The notes beneath the pieces were generated by a model. It searched no databases. It worked only from the letters and a program-made list of their open reading frames with translations, and was not told where the DNA came from. Below, piece by piece: positions 1 to 7,400 of a DNA stretch of 25,956 nt. This DNA comes from Blastocatellia bacterium (lineage in GTDB: Bacteria > Acidobacteriota > Blastocatellia > Pyrinomonadales > Pyrinomonadaceae): the NCBI GenBank assembly GCA_003488005.1, contig DNND01000106.1, forward strand, positions 42,700 to 68,655, written 5' to 3'. Numbering within the stretch: position 1 is the stretch's first letter; each line of letters opens with the position of its first letter. A program made the translations under genes and the position numbers.

Positions 1-14
1 CAAGCTAAAGCTTG
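1..14. repeat. Short palindrome (AAGCT family)
   Basis: The window opens with CAAGCT-AA-AGCTTG, a 6-bp-arm palindrome. The same words (AAGCTTTAGCTTGT) recur at 3083-3097, so this is probably the edge of a dispersed repeat cut by the window boundary. Confidence 0.5.
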
Positions 15-38
15 TACTCTGAACCGCCGGCCTATAAT
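12..38 (+). promoter_or_regulatory. Weak candidate promoter upstream of the nucleotidyltransferase gene
   Basis: A perfect TATAAT lies at 33-38, about 90 bases before the ATG at 127. The only -35-like word is TTGTAC at 12-17, with a short 15-bp spacer and just three consensus matches. The -10 box is credible; the promoter as a whole is tentative. Confidence 0.3.
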
Positions 39-126
39 GAAAGTTACCGGAATTGAACAACAGCGCGCGCGAATGTTATGCTCGCCTTGCTATTCAAACG
101 TTTCAACATCAATTCAATAATCAAAC

Positions 127-1176
127 ATGCAGGCCTTAATACTTGCCGGCGGTAAAGGCACGCGGCTGCGGCCCCTGACCGTCTACACACCGAAACCGAT
201 TGTGCCAATCTGCAATCGACCGTTTCTGCTTTATCAGATCGATACGCTGCGACGCGCGGGCATTACCGACATCACGCTCTCGCTTTCCTATCAACCAAAC
301 AAGATCGAACAGTTGCTTGGCGACGGCTCTGATCACGGGGTGAACCTTAGATACACCGTTGAGCCGCAACCGATGGGTACGGCGGGGGCTTACAAGTTTG
401 CGGAGGATTTGATTCGCGAACCGACGGTCGTATTCAATGGCGATATCCTGACGGACCTCGATCTGAAAACCGTCATTCGCGAACATACTGAACACGCTGC
501 CACCGCAACAATCGTCTTAACGCCAGTGGAAAACCCTTCATCTTATGGTCTGGTGGAAACGGAAAGCGACGGCCGCATCCGGCGCTTTCTCGAAAAGCCA
601 AAGGCGGAAGAGATCACCTGCAATACGATAAACGCCGGGACCTATATCCTTGAACCTGGAGTTCTGGATCTCATTCCGGCCGGCGAAAATCATTCGTTCG
701 AGTATGGCCTGTTTCCCGAGCTGCTCAAACGCAAACAGACTTTCTTCGCGCATGTCCCTCAGCGCACCTACTGGATTGATATCGGCACTCCGGAAAGATA
801 CTTGCAAGCACATCACGACCTGCTCGGTAACCGCGTCGCGCGTATTCACATCAAGGAACGCCGCGGAGATTTTGACTCGGCCACCGCGGCGGAAATCGAT
901 GCCCTTTCGATGATTGGCAACGAATGCCAGATCAAGCCGGGTGCGCAAATCATTAATTCCGTTCTTGGCCAGGGCTGTTTCGTCGAGGAACGCGCGCGCG
1001 TTGAGAATTCCGTCATCTGGCCGCACACACGCATAGGCACGGCTGCCGAAGTAACCGGTGCAATTGTCGGGCGCGGCTGTCACATTGGACGCTCGGCCGT
1101 GGTTGGACCAGGCTCAGTGCTTGGCGATAAGACTTCAGTCACTGATTACACGATCACCGGAGACATTCACGGGTGA
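127..1176 (+). CDS. NDP-sugar synthase (sugar-1-phosphate nucleotidyltransferase, GMPP-like)
   Basis: Cytoplasmic enzyme expected to join a sugar 1-phosphate to an NTP, giving an NDP-sugar and pyrophosphate for polysaccharide or glycan synthesis. The N-terminal Rossmann-like domain (about residues 1-235) begins with LILAGGKGTRLRPLT, the nucleotide-binding signature. It continues with KPIVPICNRP, FNGDILTDLD (metal-binding Asp), a YGLVETESDGRI strand, FLEKP, and NAGTYILEP. Residues about 260-345 form left-handed beta-helix hexapeptide repeats (IGNECQI, VENSVIW, IGRSAVV). The 349-aa length and domain order fit bacterial mannose-1-phosphate guanylyltransferase-like or glucose-1-phosphate nucleotidyltransferase proteins. 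The sugar and base specificity cannot be read from sequence. Its stop codon overlaps the start of the phosphohexomutase gene, which would supply the sugar 1-phosphate. Confidence 0.92.
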   Translation: MQALILAGGKGTRLRPLTVYTPKPIVPICNRPFLLYQIDTLRRAGITDITLSLSYQPNKIEQLLGDGSDHGVNLRYTVEPQPMGTAGAYKFAEDLIREPTVVFNGDILTDLDLKTVIREHTEHAATATIVLTPVENPSSYGLVETESDGRIRRFLEKPKAEEITCNTINAGTYILEPGVLDLIPAGENHSFEYGLFPELLKRKQTFFAHVPQRTYWIDIGTPERYLQAHHDLLGNRVARIHIKERRGDFDSATAAEIDALSMIGNECQIKPGAQIINSVLGQGCFVEERARVENSVIWPHTRIGTAAEVTGAIVGRGCHIGRSAVVGPGSVLGDKTSVTDYTITGDIHG

Positions 1177-2588
1177 CCGCGCCACTCACTGCAATCAAAT
1201 TTGGCACTGACGGTTGGCGGGCGGTCATCGCCCGCGACTACACGTTCGAAAATGTCGAACGCGTCGCGCAGGCGTACGCTGATTACCTTCTGAAAGAAAA
1301 CGGCACCGAACCATTCGTTGTTGTCGGTTACGATCGTCGCTTCCTTTCTGAACAATTTGCGCAGCGCGCGGCTGAGGTGTTCGCCGGAAACGGATTGCGC
1401 GTTTCGCTTTTCAATGAAGCCGCCCCCACGCCGTTAATTTCGTGGGCCGTAAAGGAACTCAACGCGCAGGGCGGCGTCGTTATCACCGCTTCCCACAATC
1501 CCCCGGACTTTAACGGTTTCAAAATCAAAGCGCCGTGGGGCGGCAGTGCATCACCGGCCACAACCACTGCGGTTGAGAAACTGGTTGATGCGCAGCCACC
1601 AAAACTCAAAGAGATTACGAACAAGCAAAGCGACCTGTTGACGCCGGCGGTCGAAAGTTACCGCGCGCAGATTGCCTCGTACATCGATCTCGATCGGTTG
1701 CGAAAAACCAACGCGACGGTCGTGGTCGATCCAATGCACGGCTCGGGCGGCACTTGGGTGGAAAGTTTTCTGCAAGGCGGCGAACTGAAAGTTGAAACTA
1801 TTCGCGGCTATCGCGATCCGCTCTTTGGCGGCGTAAACCCTGAACCAATCGATAAGAACCTGGCGGCGCTAAAGCAACGAGTAATTGCGAGCCAGGCGCT
1901 GGTTGGACTGGCGACCGACGGCGATGCTGATCGGGTTGGCGCAGTGAACGAGCTCGGCGAAACGATGACGATGCATGACGTCGTGCCGCTGATTCTCTTG
2001 CATCTGGTTCGCGAACGAAAGATGACTGGCGGCGTCGTACGCACCTTTTCGCAATCAGTCTTGCTCAAACGAATGGCCGCGGCGCTTGGTCTGAAACTCT
2101 TTGAAACACCCATCGGGTTCAAGTATGTCGCCGACCTAATGCTGAACGACGACATTCTGATTGGCGCGGAAGAATCCGGCGGCATCGGTGTCAAGGGTCA
2201 CATTCCCGAACGCGACGGCATTCTGAATTCTCTGCTCTTCCTGGAAGCAATAATCACCGCCGGCAAAAAGCCAACCGAAATGCTGCGTGAGCTTCACCGC
2301 GAGTTTGGCGAATTTCATTTTGGACGGACCGACTTGCACCTCGATATGGACGTGGGCCAGCGGTTGCTCGAAACGCTTAAGCAGTCGCCGCCTGCTACCT
2401 TCGCCGATCTGAAAGTTGCGAGCGTCGAAGCAACCGACGGCACAAAACTGCTGTTCGCTGATGACTCGTGGATTTTGTTTCGCCAGTCAGGCACCGAGCC
2501 TATGCTCCGAATCTATGCAGAAGCGGCTGACGTTCCGAAGATGCGGGCGCTGCTGGAAGCCGGTGAGCAACTGGCTGTAAATGGTTAA
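1173..2588 (+). CDS. Phosphoglucomutase/phosphomannomutase family protein
   Basis: Alpha-D-phosphohexomutase, interconverting hexose 6-phosphate and hexose 1-phosphate through a phosphoserine. All signature sites are present: TASHNPP with the phosphoserine at Ser107, the metal-binding DGDADR loop at residues 249-254, a sugar-binding EESGG segment, and the C-terminal phosphate-binding SGTEPMLR loop at about 439-446. The 471-aa length is normal for the superfamily. The start is GTG in a GTGA overlap with the stop of the preceding gene, which suggests translational coupling and a shared transcript. Together the two genes make an activated sugar from a hexose 6-phosphate. Glucose, mannose or glucosamine preference cannot be decided from motifs, so no symbol is given. 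Confidence 0.93.
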   Translation: MTAPLTAIKFGTDGWRAVIARDYTFENVERVAQAYADYLLKENGTEPFVVVGYDRRFLSEQFAQRAAEVFAGNGLRVSLFNEAAPTPLISWAVKELNAQGGVVITASHNPPDFNGFKIKAPWGGSASPATTTAVEKLVDAQPPKLKEITNKQSDLLTPAVESYRAQIASYIDLDRLRKTNATVVVDPMHGSGGTWVESFLQGGELKVETIRGYRDPLFGGVNPEPIDKNLAALKQRVIASQALVGLATDGDADRVGAVNELGETMTMHDVVPLILLHLVRERKMTGGVVRTFSQSVLLKRMAAALGLKLFETPIGFKYVADLMLNDDILIGAEESGGIGVKGHIPERDGILNSLLFLEAIITAGKKPTEMLRELHREFGEFHFGRTDLHLDMDVGQRLLETLKQSPPATFADLKVASVEATDGTKLLFADDSWILFRQSGTEPMLRIYAEAADVPKMRALLEAGEQLAVNG

Positions 2589-2602
2589 CTGTTAATTCTG
2601 CG

Positions 2603-2748
2603 AGGCAGTGAGGTCAGTACCACCACGCGGTAGCGGGTGGGTGAACGATGTAGCAGCGACAAGGGCTCGAGGACCTGGCTTTTGCCCGGGGATCTTGTTC
2701 GGGAGCGGACCCACCCGCTACCGCGTGGTGGTACTGACCTCATTGCCT
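2603..2748. repeat. Large inverted repeat, 40-bp arms
   Basis: Arms at 2603-2642 and 2709-2748 are complementary at 39 of 40 positions, around a 66-base spacer. The arm contains GGTAGCGGGTGGGT and GAGGTCAGTACC. A T7 run (2761-2767) follows 12 bases after the right arm, so the structure might also end the upstream operon. There is no coding capacity. Degenerate copies of one arm occur at 14589-14674, marking a dispersed non-autonomous family. Confidence 0.85.
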
Positions 2749-2806
2749 GCGAACCGTCGCTTTTTTTGACAACACACTAACGGAGCACCGCCGAACCACG
2801 AATCTA

Positions 2807-2835
2807 TTGACTGTTGGTCCGAAACTGATTATTTT
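2807..2835 (+). promoter_or_regulatory. Candidate sigma70-type promoter for the DUF3309 gene
   Basis: TTGACT (2807-2812), a 17-bp spacer and TATTTT (2830-2835) predict a start near 2842, about 70 bases before the ATG at 2911. This would give the small gene its own transcript. Confidence 0.45.
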
Positions 2836-2910
2836 TAGCCACCCCGAATTCCCCGCAACCAGTAATCACGCCCCCATTCCGGAACGCTTCGTCAAACGGA
2901 GGTAGCTGCA

Positions 2911-3063
2911 ATGGGTTTAATCATCTTAATCATTTTGATTCTTTTACTGCTCGGCGCGGTGCCGGCCTGGCCGCACAGCAGAAGCTGGGGCTATGGACCA
3001 AGCGGCGGCATCGGCTTGATCCTGGTGATCGTTCTGATCCTTTTGCTGTTGCGGGTCATCTAG
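2911..3063 (+). CDS. DUF3309 family small membrane protein (50 aa)
   Basis: A 50-residue peptide with two strongly hydrophobic stretches (about residues 3-16 and 34-49, mainly Ile/Leu/Val). They are joined by a short polar loop with the words PAWPHSRSWGYGPSGG. That arrangement, two membrane segments around a WPHSRxWGYxPSGG loop, is what I recognise as DUF3309, a family of roughly 50-aa proteins of unknown function. The ribosome binding site CGGAGG lies 8 bases before the ATG, and a candidate promoter lies further upstream. It stands alone between palindromic repeats. Function is unknown; it probably sits in the inner membrane. Confidence 0.85.
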   Translation: MGLIILIILILLLLGAVPAWPHSRSWGYGPSGGIGLILVIVLILLLLRVI

Positions 3064-3075
3064 CAGAGCGCTTGC

Positions 3076-3125
3076 TGTCCGATAAGCTTTAGCTTGTCGT
3101 AACGCCGCGACAAGTTTATCGGACA
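3076..3125. repeat. Inverted repeat (AAGCTTTAGCTTGTC family)
   Basis: The arm at 3076-3099 pairs with 3108-3125: TGTCCGATAA with TTATCGGACA, and CTTGTCG with CGACAAG, leaving a 7-base bulge (GCTTTAG) on the left side. It shares words with the palindrome at position 1. It begins 12 bases after the DUF3309 stop, so it may also stabilise or end that transcript. Confidence 0.7.
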
Positions 3126-3136
3126 TTTGCAAGCTT

Positions 3137-3189
3137 AGACTTTAGTCTGAGGTCGGTTCTGGAACAAGAATCACAGACTTAAGTCTGTG
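3137..3189. repeat. Palindromic repeat pair (AGACTTAAGTCT family)
   Basis: A partial palindrome, AGACT-TT-AGTCT (3137-3148), is followed by a perfect 18-bp palindrome, CACAGACTTAAGTCTGTG (3172-3189), only 16 bases before the mutM start. The same core appears in the longer inverted repeat at 9125-9227. Confidence 0.7.
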
Positions 3190-3205
3190 CTACAGTCGCG
3201 CACGA

Positions 3206-4036
3206 ATGCCTGAATTACCCGAGGTTGAACATGTCGTGCGCGCATTGCGCCATGCTGTTTCTGGTCGGCGCATTTTAGCCGTAGAACTAAACTTGCCGCG
3301 GCTGCTGGCCGCGCCCTCACCCGCCGTATTCAAACGAAAACTTCGCGGCGCATTGATCAGCGGGGTCAGCCGGCGTGGCAAATACATTCTTGTCGCGCTC
3401 GACAATGACCAGGTGCTGGTGGTCCATTTGCGCATGACCGGCAAATTTATTTCAGTTGGACTTGACAGTTCACTGCCTCCCTATCCGCACGTAATCTTTC
3501 ATCTCGACAACGATCGCCGCCTGGTGTTCTCTGACATGCGGCAGTTTGGTCGAATGCGTTTGTTGTCGTCGAAAGCACTGCAGGAGTTGGCCCAAATCAG
3601 GGCACTGGCGCCTGAGCCTCTGCTGGATGAGTTCACGCCTGAGTATTTATTTACAACCTTAAAGAAGTCGCGCCGCAGCCTGAAGCAGTTGCTGTTGGAC
3701 CAAACGAAGATTTTAGGTTTGGGGAACATCTATGCGAGCGAAGCGCTGTTCCTCGCGCGCATCAGTCCGTTCAAAAGCGCGGACACCTTGTCTCGCAAAC
3801 GCGCCTTGGTACTTTTCGAGGCGATTCGTGAGGTGTTGCACGTAGCGATTGACGCGGGTTCAACTCTGAAGATCGACCTGGATGATCAAAATGGCAGTTA
3901 CTTTGGAAGTGACGAGCGCTTTTGGCGAGTGTATGAGCGCGCAGGTGAACCGTGCGTCAACTGCGGAACGAAAATTCGGCGCGCGGTGCAAGGTGGGCGA
4001 TCAACTTACTTCTGTCCGAAGTGCCAGCGCAGGTGA
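3206..4036 (+). CDS. mutM: Formamidopyrimidine-DNA glycosylase (Fpg/MutM)
   Basis: Base-excision repair enzyme that removes 8-oxoguanine and formamidopyrimidines and nicks the abasic site. The N-terminus MPELPEVE gives the catalytic Pro2 and Glu3 after Met removal, which fixes the start. GKY places the conserved lysine at residue 59 (Lys57 in the E. coli enzyme). The helix-two-turn-helix region includes LGLGNIYASEALF. The C-terminal zinc finger has four cysteines (C250, C253, C270, C273) with the conserved arginine in GRSTYFC. At 276 aa it is full length and shows no sign of damage. No strong Shine-Dalgarno is visible, and it appears monocistronic between repeat clusters. Confidence 0.97.
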   Translation: MPELPEVEHVVRALRHAVSGRRILAVELNLPRLLAAPSPAVFKRKLRGALISGVSRRGKYILVALDNDQVLVVHLRMTGKFISVGLDSSLPPYPHVIFHLDNDRRLVFSDMRQFGRMRLLSSKALQELAQIRALAPEPLLDEFTPEYLFTTLKKSRRSLKQLLLDQTKILGLGNIYASEALFLARISPFKSADTLSRKRALVLFEAIREVLHVAIDAGSTLKIDLDDQNGSYFGSDERFWRVYERAGEPCVNCGTKIRRAVQGGRSTYFCPKCQRR

Positions 4037-4056
4037 AAGCCACCGTCACCAAAAGA

Positions 4057-4156
4057 GCGGGGGCAAGCCACCCTTCCTAACCTGAAAATTTACTCAACTG
4101 GCCTGATTCTCCAACCTAAACAACCTCTCAGGTCGGGAAGGGTGGCTTGCCCCCGC
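4057..4156. repeat. Inverted repeat (GCGGGGGCAAGCC family)
   Basis: Arms at 4057-4085 and 4128-4156 match at 27 of 29 positions around a 42-base AT-richer spacer. The left arm begins 20 bases after the mutM stop. It shares outer words (AGAGCGGGGGCA, CTTCC) and inner words (GACCT) with the element at 23001-23255, so both belong to one dispersed family. It may act as a transcript end for mutM. Confidence 0.8.
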
Positions 4157-4303
4157 CTAACTCGCGCTAGAGATTAGCCGCCACGAAACCAATCAATTAA
4201 GTTTAGCTGAGTATCTGGTCGCTACCGACCGCGCTTAAGTGTGGCGCTATATCACGCATTTGTTACTCGCGTCCTACGCGTTCGCACTTGTATAATCGGA
4301 GTC

Positions 4304-4474
4304 ATGAAAATCAAAGTCGTAGTGCACGAAGCGGAAGAAGGTGGTTACTGGGCTGAAGTTCCGGCTATTCCTGGTTGCGCTACCCAAGGCGAGACATTTG
4401 AAGAACTGCTTCACAATCTCTGTGAAGCCGTGGAGGGTTGTTTGTCAGTGAATGTTTCCGATGAAAAACTTTGA
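4304..4474 (+). CDS. Orphan HicB-family antitoxin-like protein (56 aa)
   Basis: The HicB N-terminal fold is recognisable: a beta strand MKIKVVVHEAEEGGYWAEVPAIPGC-type opening followed by TQGETFEELLHNLCEAVEG, the classic GYWAxVPxxPGCxTxGxTxEEA helix. The ATG at 4304 is preferred over an upstream in-frame start because the family consensus begins there and GGAG lies just ahead. Only this partial RNase H-like domain is present; no C-terminal DNA-binding domain is seen. HicB normally pairs with the small HicA mRNA interferase, but I see no HicA gene on either side. The gene converges on the HEPN-like gene with an 8-bp gap. It may be an orphan antitoxin or a housekeeping HicB-like regulator. Confidence 0.8.
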   Translation: MKIKVVVHEAEEGGYWAEVPAIPGCATQGETFEELLHNLCEAVEGCLSVNVSDEKL

Positions 4475-4482
4475 GAGTTCCT

Positions 4483-5142
4483 TTAGTACTTATCTCTAAC
4501 TCTTGCTATGAGATCGTTTAGAGCCTTCTGAACGGTTTCCGCCATCGCTTCGACGAAATCAGCGGTGAAGCCTATGTAGTCAACACCGACAGAAATTCCC
4601 CTATCTTCCCAGCGACGAATCTTCTGAAGGATAGTTGGCTTGATCATCTCGATACGACCATTACAGTGGGCTATCGCGTTCCGCACAAGCAACAACATTT
4701 CCAGAGTTTCATTTACTCCCGCAATTTCGATCAGCGAAAAATGGAGCACGTGGTCATAGTATTTTATGGCGCGCTCGAAATCATTGCTGGCTCGGAGATC
4801 ACCTAGGGTTAGTACTGGTTTTTCTTGATCTCTTATGTACTTGGCTACCTCAATGAAGCCGGATTCAAAACTCGCCCATAGTTGAATCAGAATTGGTGAA
4901 CGATAAAGACGAGGCAGTACCTCATCCGCAAATTCGTCGATCCATTGCATGGAACCGTACCACTCGTCAGGCTCCGCACCTTTTAGATCCTCTTCTAATC
5001 TCTTCCGTTCACTTTCGATAATGCCGGGTAACCGCCTTTCGATCGATTGTCTGTGTTCCAGGATTACTGAAAGCTCGGCCTCTATTCCGACAAAACGGAA
5101 ATCCACCACGAAGTTCAAATCAGGTTTATCCTGTTCTACCAC
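4483..5142 (-). CDS. Hypothetical protein with HEPN-like RxxxxH motif
   Basis: A mostly alpha-helical, charged protein of 219 aa with no signal peptide. Near residues 154-159 it has LLLVRNAIAHCNG. An Rx4H motif in this helical setting (RNAIAH) is typical of HEPN domains, many of which are RNases in toxin, defence or RNA-processing systems. Assignment beyond HEPN-like is inference. I chose GTG at 5142 because AGGGGG sits 6 bases upstream; an in-frame TTG at 5157 lacks such a site. Base composition looks somewhat more AT-rich than the flanks by eye, and it converges on the hicB-like gene, so lateral acquisition is possible. It lies 31 bases after the dipeptidyl peptidase gene on the same strand. 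Confidence 0.7.
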   Translation of the reverse strand: MVEQDKPDLNFVVDFRFVGIEAELSVILEHRQSIERRLPGIIESERKRLEEDLKGAEPDEWYGSMQWIDEFADEVLPRLYRSPILIQLWASFESGFIEVAKYIRDQEKPVLTLGDLRASNDFERAIKYYDHVLHFSLIEIAGVNETLEMLLLVRNAIAHCNGRIEMIKPTILQKIRRWEDRGISVGVDYIGFTADFVEAMAETVQKALNDLIARVRDKY

Positions 5143-5173
5143 GCGATTCCCCCTCAAAAGTATCCGAGACTTT

Positions 5174-7384
5174 TTACAGATTCTCCTTAATAAAATCCGT
5201 CATCATTTGCCGCATGTGCTTCACCAGCAGCGGATCGGTTACTCCATGCCGCGACTTTGGATAAACCATCAACTGAAACTGCTTGCCCGCCTTTTGTAGC
5301 TCATAGACAAACTGCACCGTGTTTTGAAGATGCACGTTGTCGTCGATCGCGCCATGAATCAAGAGCAACTTGCCGTGCAGGTCCTTGGCCGCAGTAACCG
5401 GCGAACTCTTCTTGTAACCTTCGGGATTATTTTGCGGCGTGCGCATGTAGCGCTCGGTGTAAATCGAATCGTAGTCGCGCCAGTCGGCCACCGTGCCGCC
5501 GGCAATTCCCATCTTGAAGCTTTGGCTGTGTGTCAACGCATAGCTCGTCATGTAACCACCATAGCTCCAACCCCACATGCCGATGCGTTCACCATCGACA
5601 TACGGCTCGCTCTTCAACCAAGCCAGTCCATCTTCGAGATCGCGCAATTCCAGTTCGCCAAAATTCTGGTAGACAGGCCATTCCGATTCCGCACCTTTGC
5701 CGCTGCCGGTCCGATTATCACAAATCCAAATGATGTAGCCATGTTGCGCCATCAGTTGGTGCCACATGTAGGTTGTGCTGCCCCAGCCGTTGCGCACCTG
5801 CGGCGCGTGCGGTCCGCTGTAAGTAAACTCGAGCACCGGATATTTTTTGGTTGGATCGAAATCCGGTGGCTTGATCATCATCGCTTCCATTGGAAAGCCG
5901 TCACGCGTTTTCACTTGTAACAGTTCCGCGGTGCCTAGCTTGTATTGCTTCAACGCTTCGACTTTGTTTTCTTCAATGACGCGAACTAACTTTCCGTCCG
6001 CATCGTAAAGTCGCGTCTGCGTCGGCGAGTTGACGTCGCTCCAGTTGTCGATGAAAAGCCTCGAACCCGCGCCGAACGTTGCCTTGTGCGAACCTTCAGT
6101 CGTCGTTAGTCGCTGCAAGCCCGTCCCATCTAATTTGATTCGATAAGTTTGCGGCGCGACGTGACTGTGTTCGGTGCCACTAAAATAAATGACGCCCTTC
6201 GCTTCATCGACGCTGTCGATTGAGCGGACCTCCCACTTGCCGTCGGTGACTTGCCGGAGCAACTTGCCGTCGCGATCATAATGATAAAGATGACGCCAAC
6301 CGTTGCGCGTGCTTTGCCACAAAAAGGAGCCATCTTTCAGCCAGCTCGGATTGTCAATTGCCTCCACCCAGGTTTTGGACGTCTCGCGAAATCCGGTGTT
6401 CACTTTTCCGGTTCCCGGGTCAGCAAAGTTCAAATCCAAAAACGTCTGCTCGCGATTCTGTGCCTGATAGACGACGCGGCTGCTGTCCGGACTCCAGCTC
6501 ACCCGCACAATCAGCAAATCCGCCGGCGTATATTTCGAGTTATCGACCCAGCGCGTGGCGCCGCCATCCGCATTGACCACGCCAAGTTGGACCAGCGGAT
6601 TCGGATCGCCGGCCTGCGGGTACGGAGTTTCCTCGATAGTCTGGTGGTAAGGAATGTGGTCTACAACAGCAAACTCATGAACGGGATTTTCATCGAGCCT
6701 GAGGTAGGCGAGCATCTTTGAATCAGGACTCCACCAGTACGCTTCGAAATTGCCGCGCCCGTAAAGCTCTTCCTGATGTACCCAGTCCAATCGCCCATTC
6801 AAAATCTTTGGACCACCGCCGGTAGTCAAGCGCCGCTCAGTTCCGCGGCCGAGATCGAAAACGAACATGTCGTTCAAGCGTACGAACCCGATCATGCGAT
6901 CGTCGGGACTAAACGTCTCGCCGACCTCTTCGTCGTTAGGATTGTTTGTGACTCTTAAGGCCTTGTCGCTGCCGAATTTATAGTAATAAAGATCGTTTGC
7001 GAAATTTATCAGCGCCGCGGTTTCCGCGTTGTTCATTTGATACGAACCGCGGTTAGCGATCTGTTTCGCATCCTTCGCGCTAATGCCCGGAATCGCGGCG
7101 AACGCTGCTTCCATTTTTGCGGCGTCCAGGAACGGCACTGCCTCGCCAGTCACCGCATCGACTCTTTGCAGGCGCGGAAGGTCTTTTTTGGACGCATCAT
7201 TGCTCAACAAGTAATGCGTGCCGTCCTTAAGCCAGCGAATGTTGGGGACCGTGCCGCTGAAGTTGACGCGCTTCGTCGGATCGAAAATGTCATCGATGGT
7301 TAGAAGCTTTTGTTGACCTAACGCGAGAGAAGTTGGAGAAAGAACTACGGCGAAAAATAAGTAAGCGAGTAAACGATTGCGCAA
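5174..7384 (-). CDS. S9B dipeptidyl peptidase IV, exported
   Basis: Serine peptidase of the prolyl oligopeptidase clan that removes N-terminal dipeptides, classically X-Pro or X-Ala. A signal peptide occupies about residues 1-24 (RNR, then a hydrophobic core). The N-terminal beta-propeller (about 40-490) carries HQEELYGRG with Glu205-Glu206, the double-Glu site that binds the substrate amino terminus in DPP IV. The C-terminal alpha/beta-hydrolase has GWSYGG (Ser607), HGAIDDNVH (Asp681) and SRHG (His713). At 736 aa it is full length. The start is TTG at 7384, supported by AGAGGAG 7 bases upstream and by the signal peptide. It follows the peptide transporter gene by 16 bp on the same strand, so the two are almost certainly one operon: periplasmic or surface cleavage, then uptake of the dipeptides. 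Confidence 0.95.
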   Translation of the reverse strand: MRNRLLAYLFFAVVLSPTSLALGQQKLLTIDDIFDPTKRVNFSGTVPNIRWLKDGTHYLLSNDASKKDLPRLQRVDAVTGEAVPFLDAAKMEAAFAAIPGISAKDAKQIANRGSYQMNNAETAALINFANDLYYYKFGSDKALRVTNNPNDEEVGETFSPDDRMIGFVRLNDMFVFDLGRGTERRLTTGGGPKILNGRLDWVHQEELYGRGNFEAYWWSPDSKMLAYLRLDENPVHEFAVVDHIPYHQTIEETPYPQAGDPNPLVQLGVVNADGGATRWVDNSKYTPADLLIVRVSWSPDSSRVVYQAQNREQTFLDLNFADPGTGKVNTGFRETSKTWVEAIDNPSWLKDGSFLWQSTRNGWRHLYHYDRDGKLLRQVTDGKWEVRSIDSVDEAKGVIYFSGTEHSHVAPQTYRIKLDGTGLQRLTTTEGSHKATFGAGSRLFIDNWSDVNSPTQTRLYDADGKLVRVIEENKVEALKQYKLGTAELLQVKTRDGFPMEAMMIKPPDFDPTKKYPVLEFTYSGPHAPQVRNGWGSTTYMWHQLMAQHGYIIWICDNRTGSGKGAESEWPVYQNFGELELRDLEDGLAWLKSEPYVDGERIGMWGWSYGGYMTSYALTHSQSFKMGIAGGTVADWRDYDSIYTERYMRTPQNNPEGYKKSSPVTAAKDLHGKLLLIHGAIDDNVHLQNTVQFVYELQKAGKQFQLMVYPKSRHGVTDPLLVKHMRQMMTDFIKENL

Positions 7385-7400
7385 GAACAGTCTCCTCTGA

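Noticed and set aside
2603..2748. Insertion sequence or MITE with defined target duplication
   Set aside because: The arms are clear, but I see no convincing flanking target-site duplication and no transposase, so it is called only an inverted repeat.
4291..4303. TATAAT 7 bases before the hicB-like ATG as a leaderless promoter
   Set aside because: No -35 match at proper spacing, and a GGAG ribosome-binding word lies between; the evidence is too thin to list as a feature.
4241..4303. Longer N-terminus for the HicB-like protein
   Set aside because: The extra 21 residues do not resemble the family, whose usual start is at MKIKVVV.
4057..4303. A hidden hicA toxin gene next to hicB
   Set aside because: No ORF with the HicA fold pattern (basic, G-x-H-x-x-Y type motifs) exists in the flanking region on either strand.
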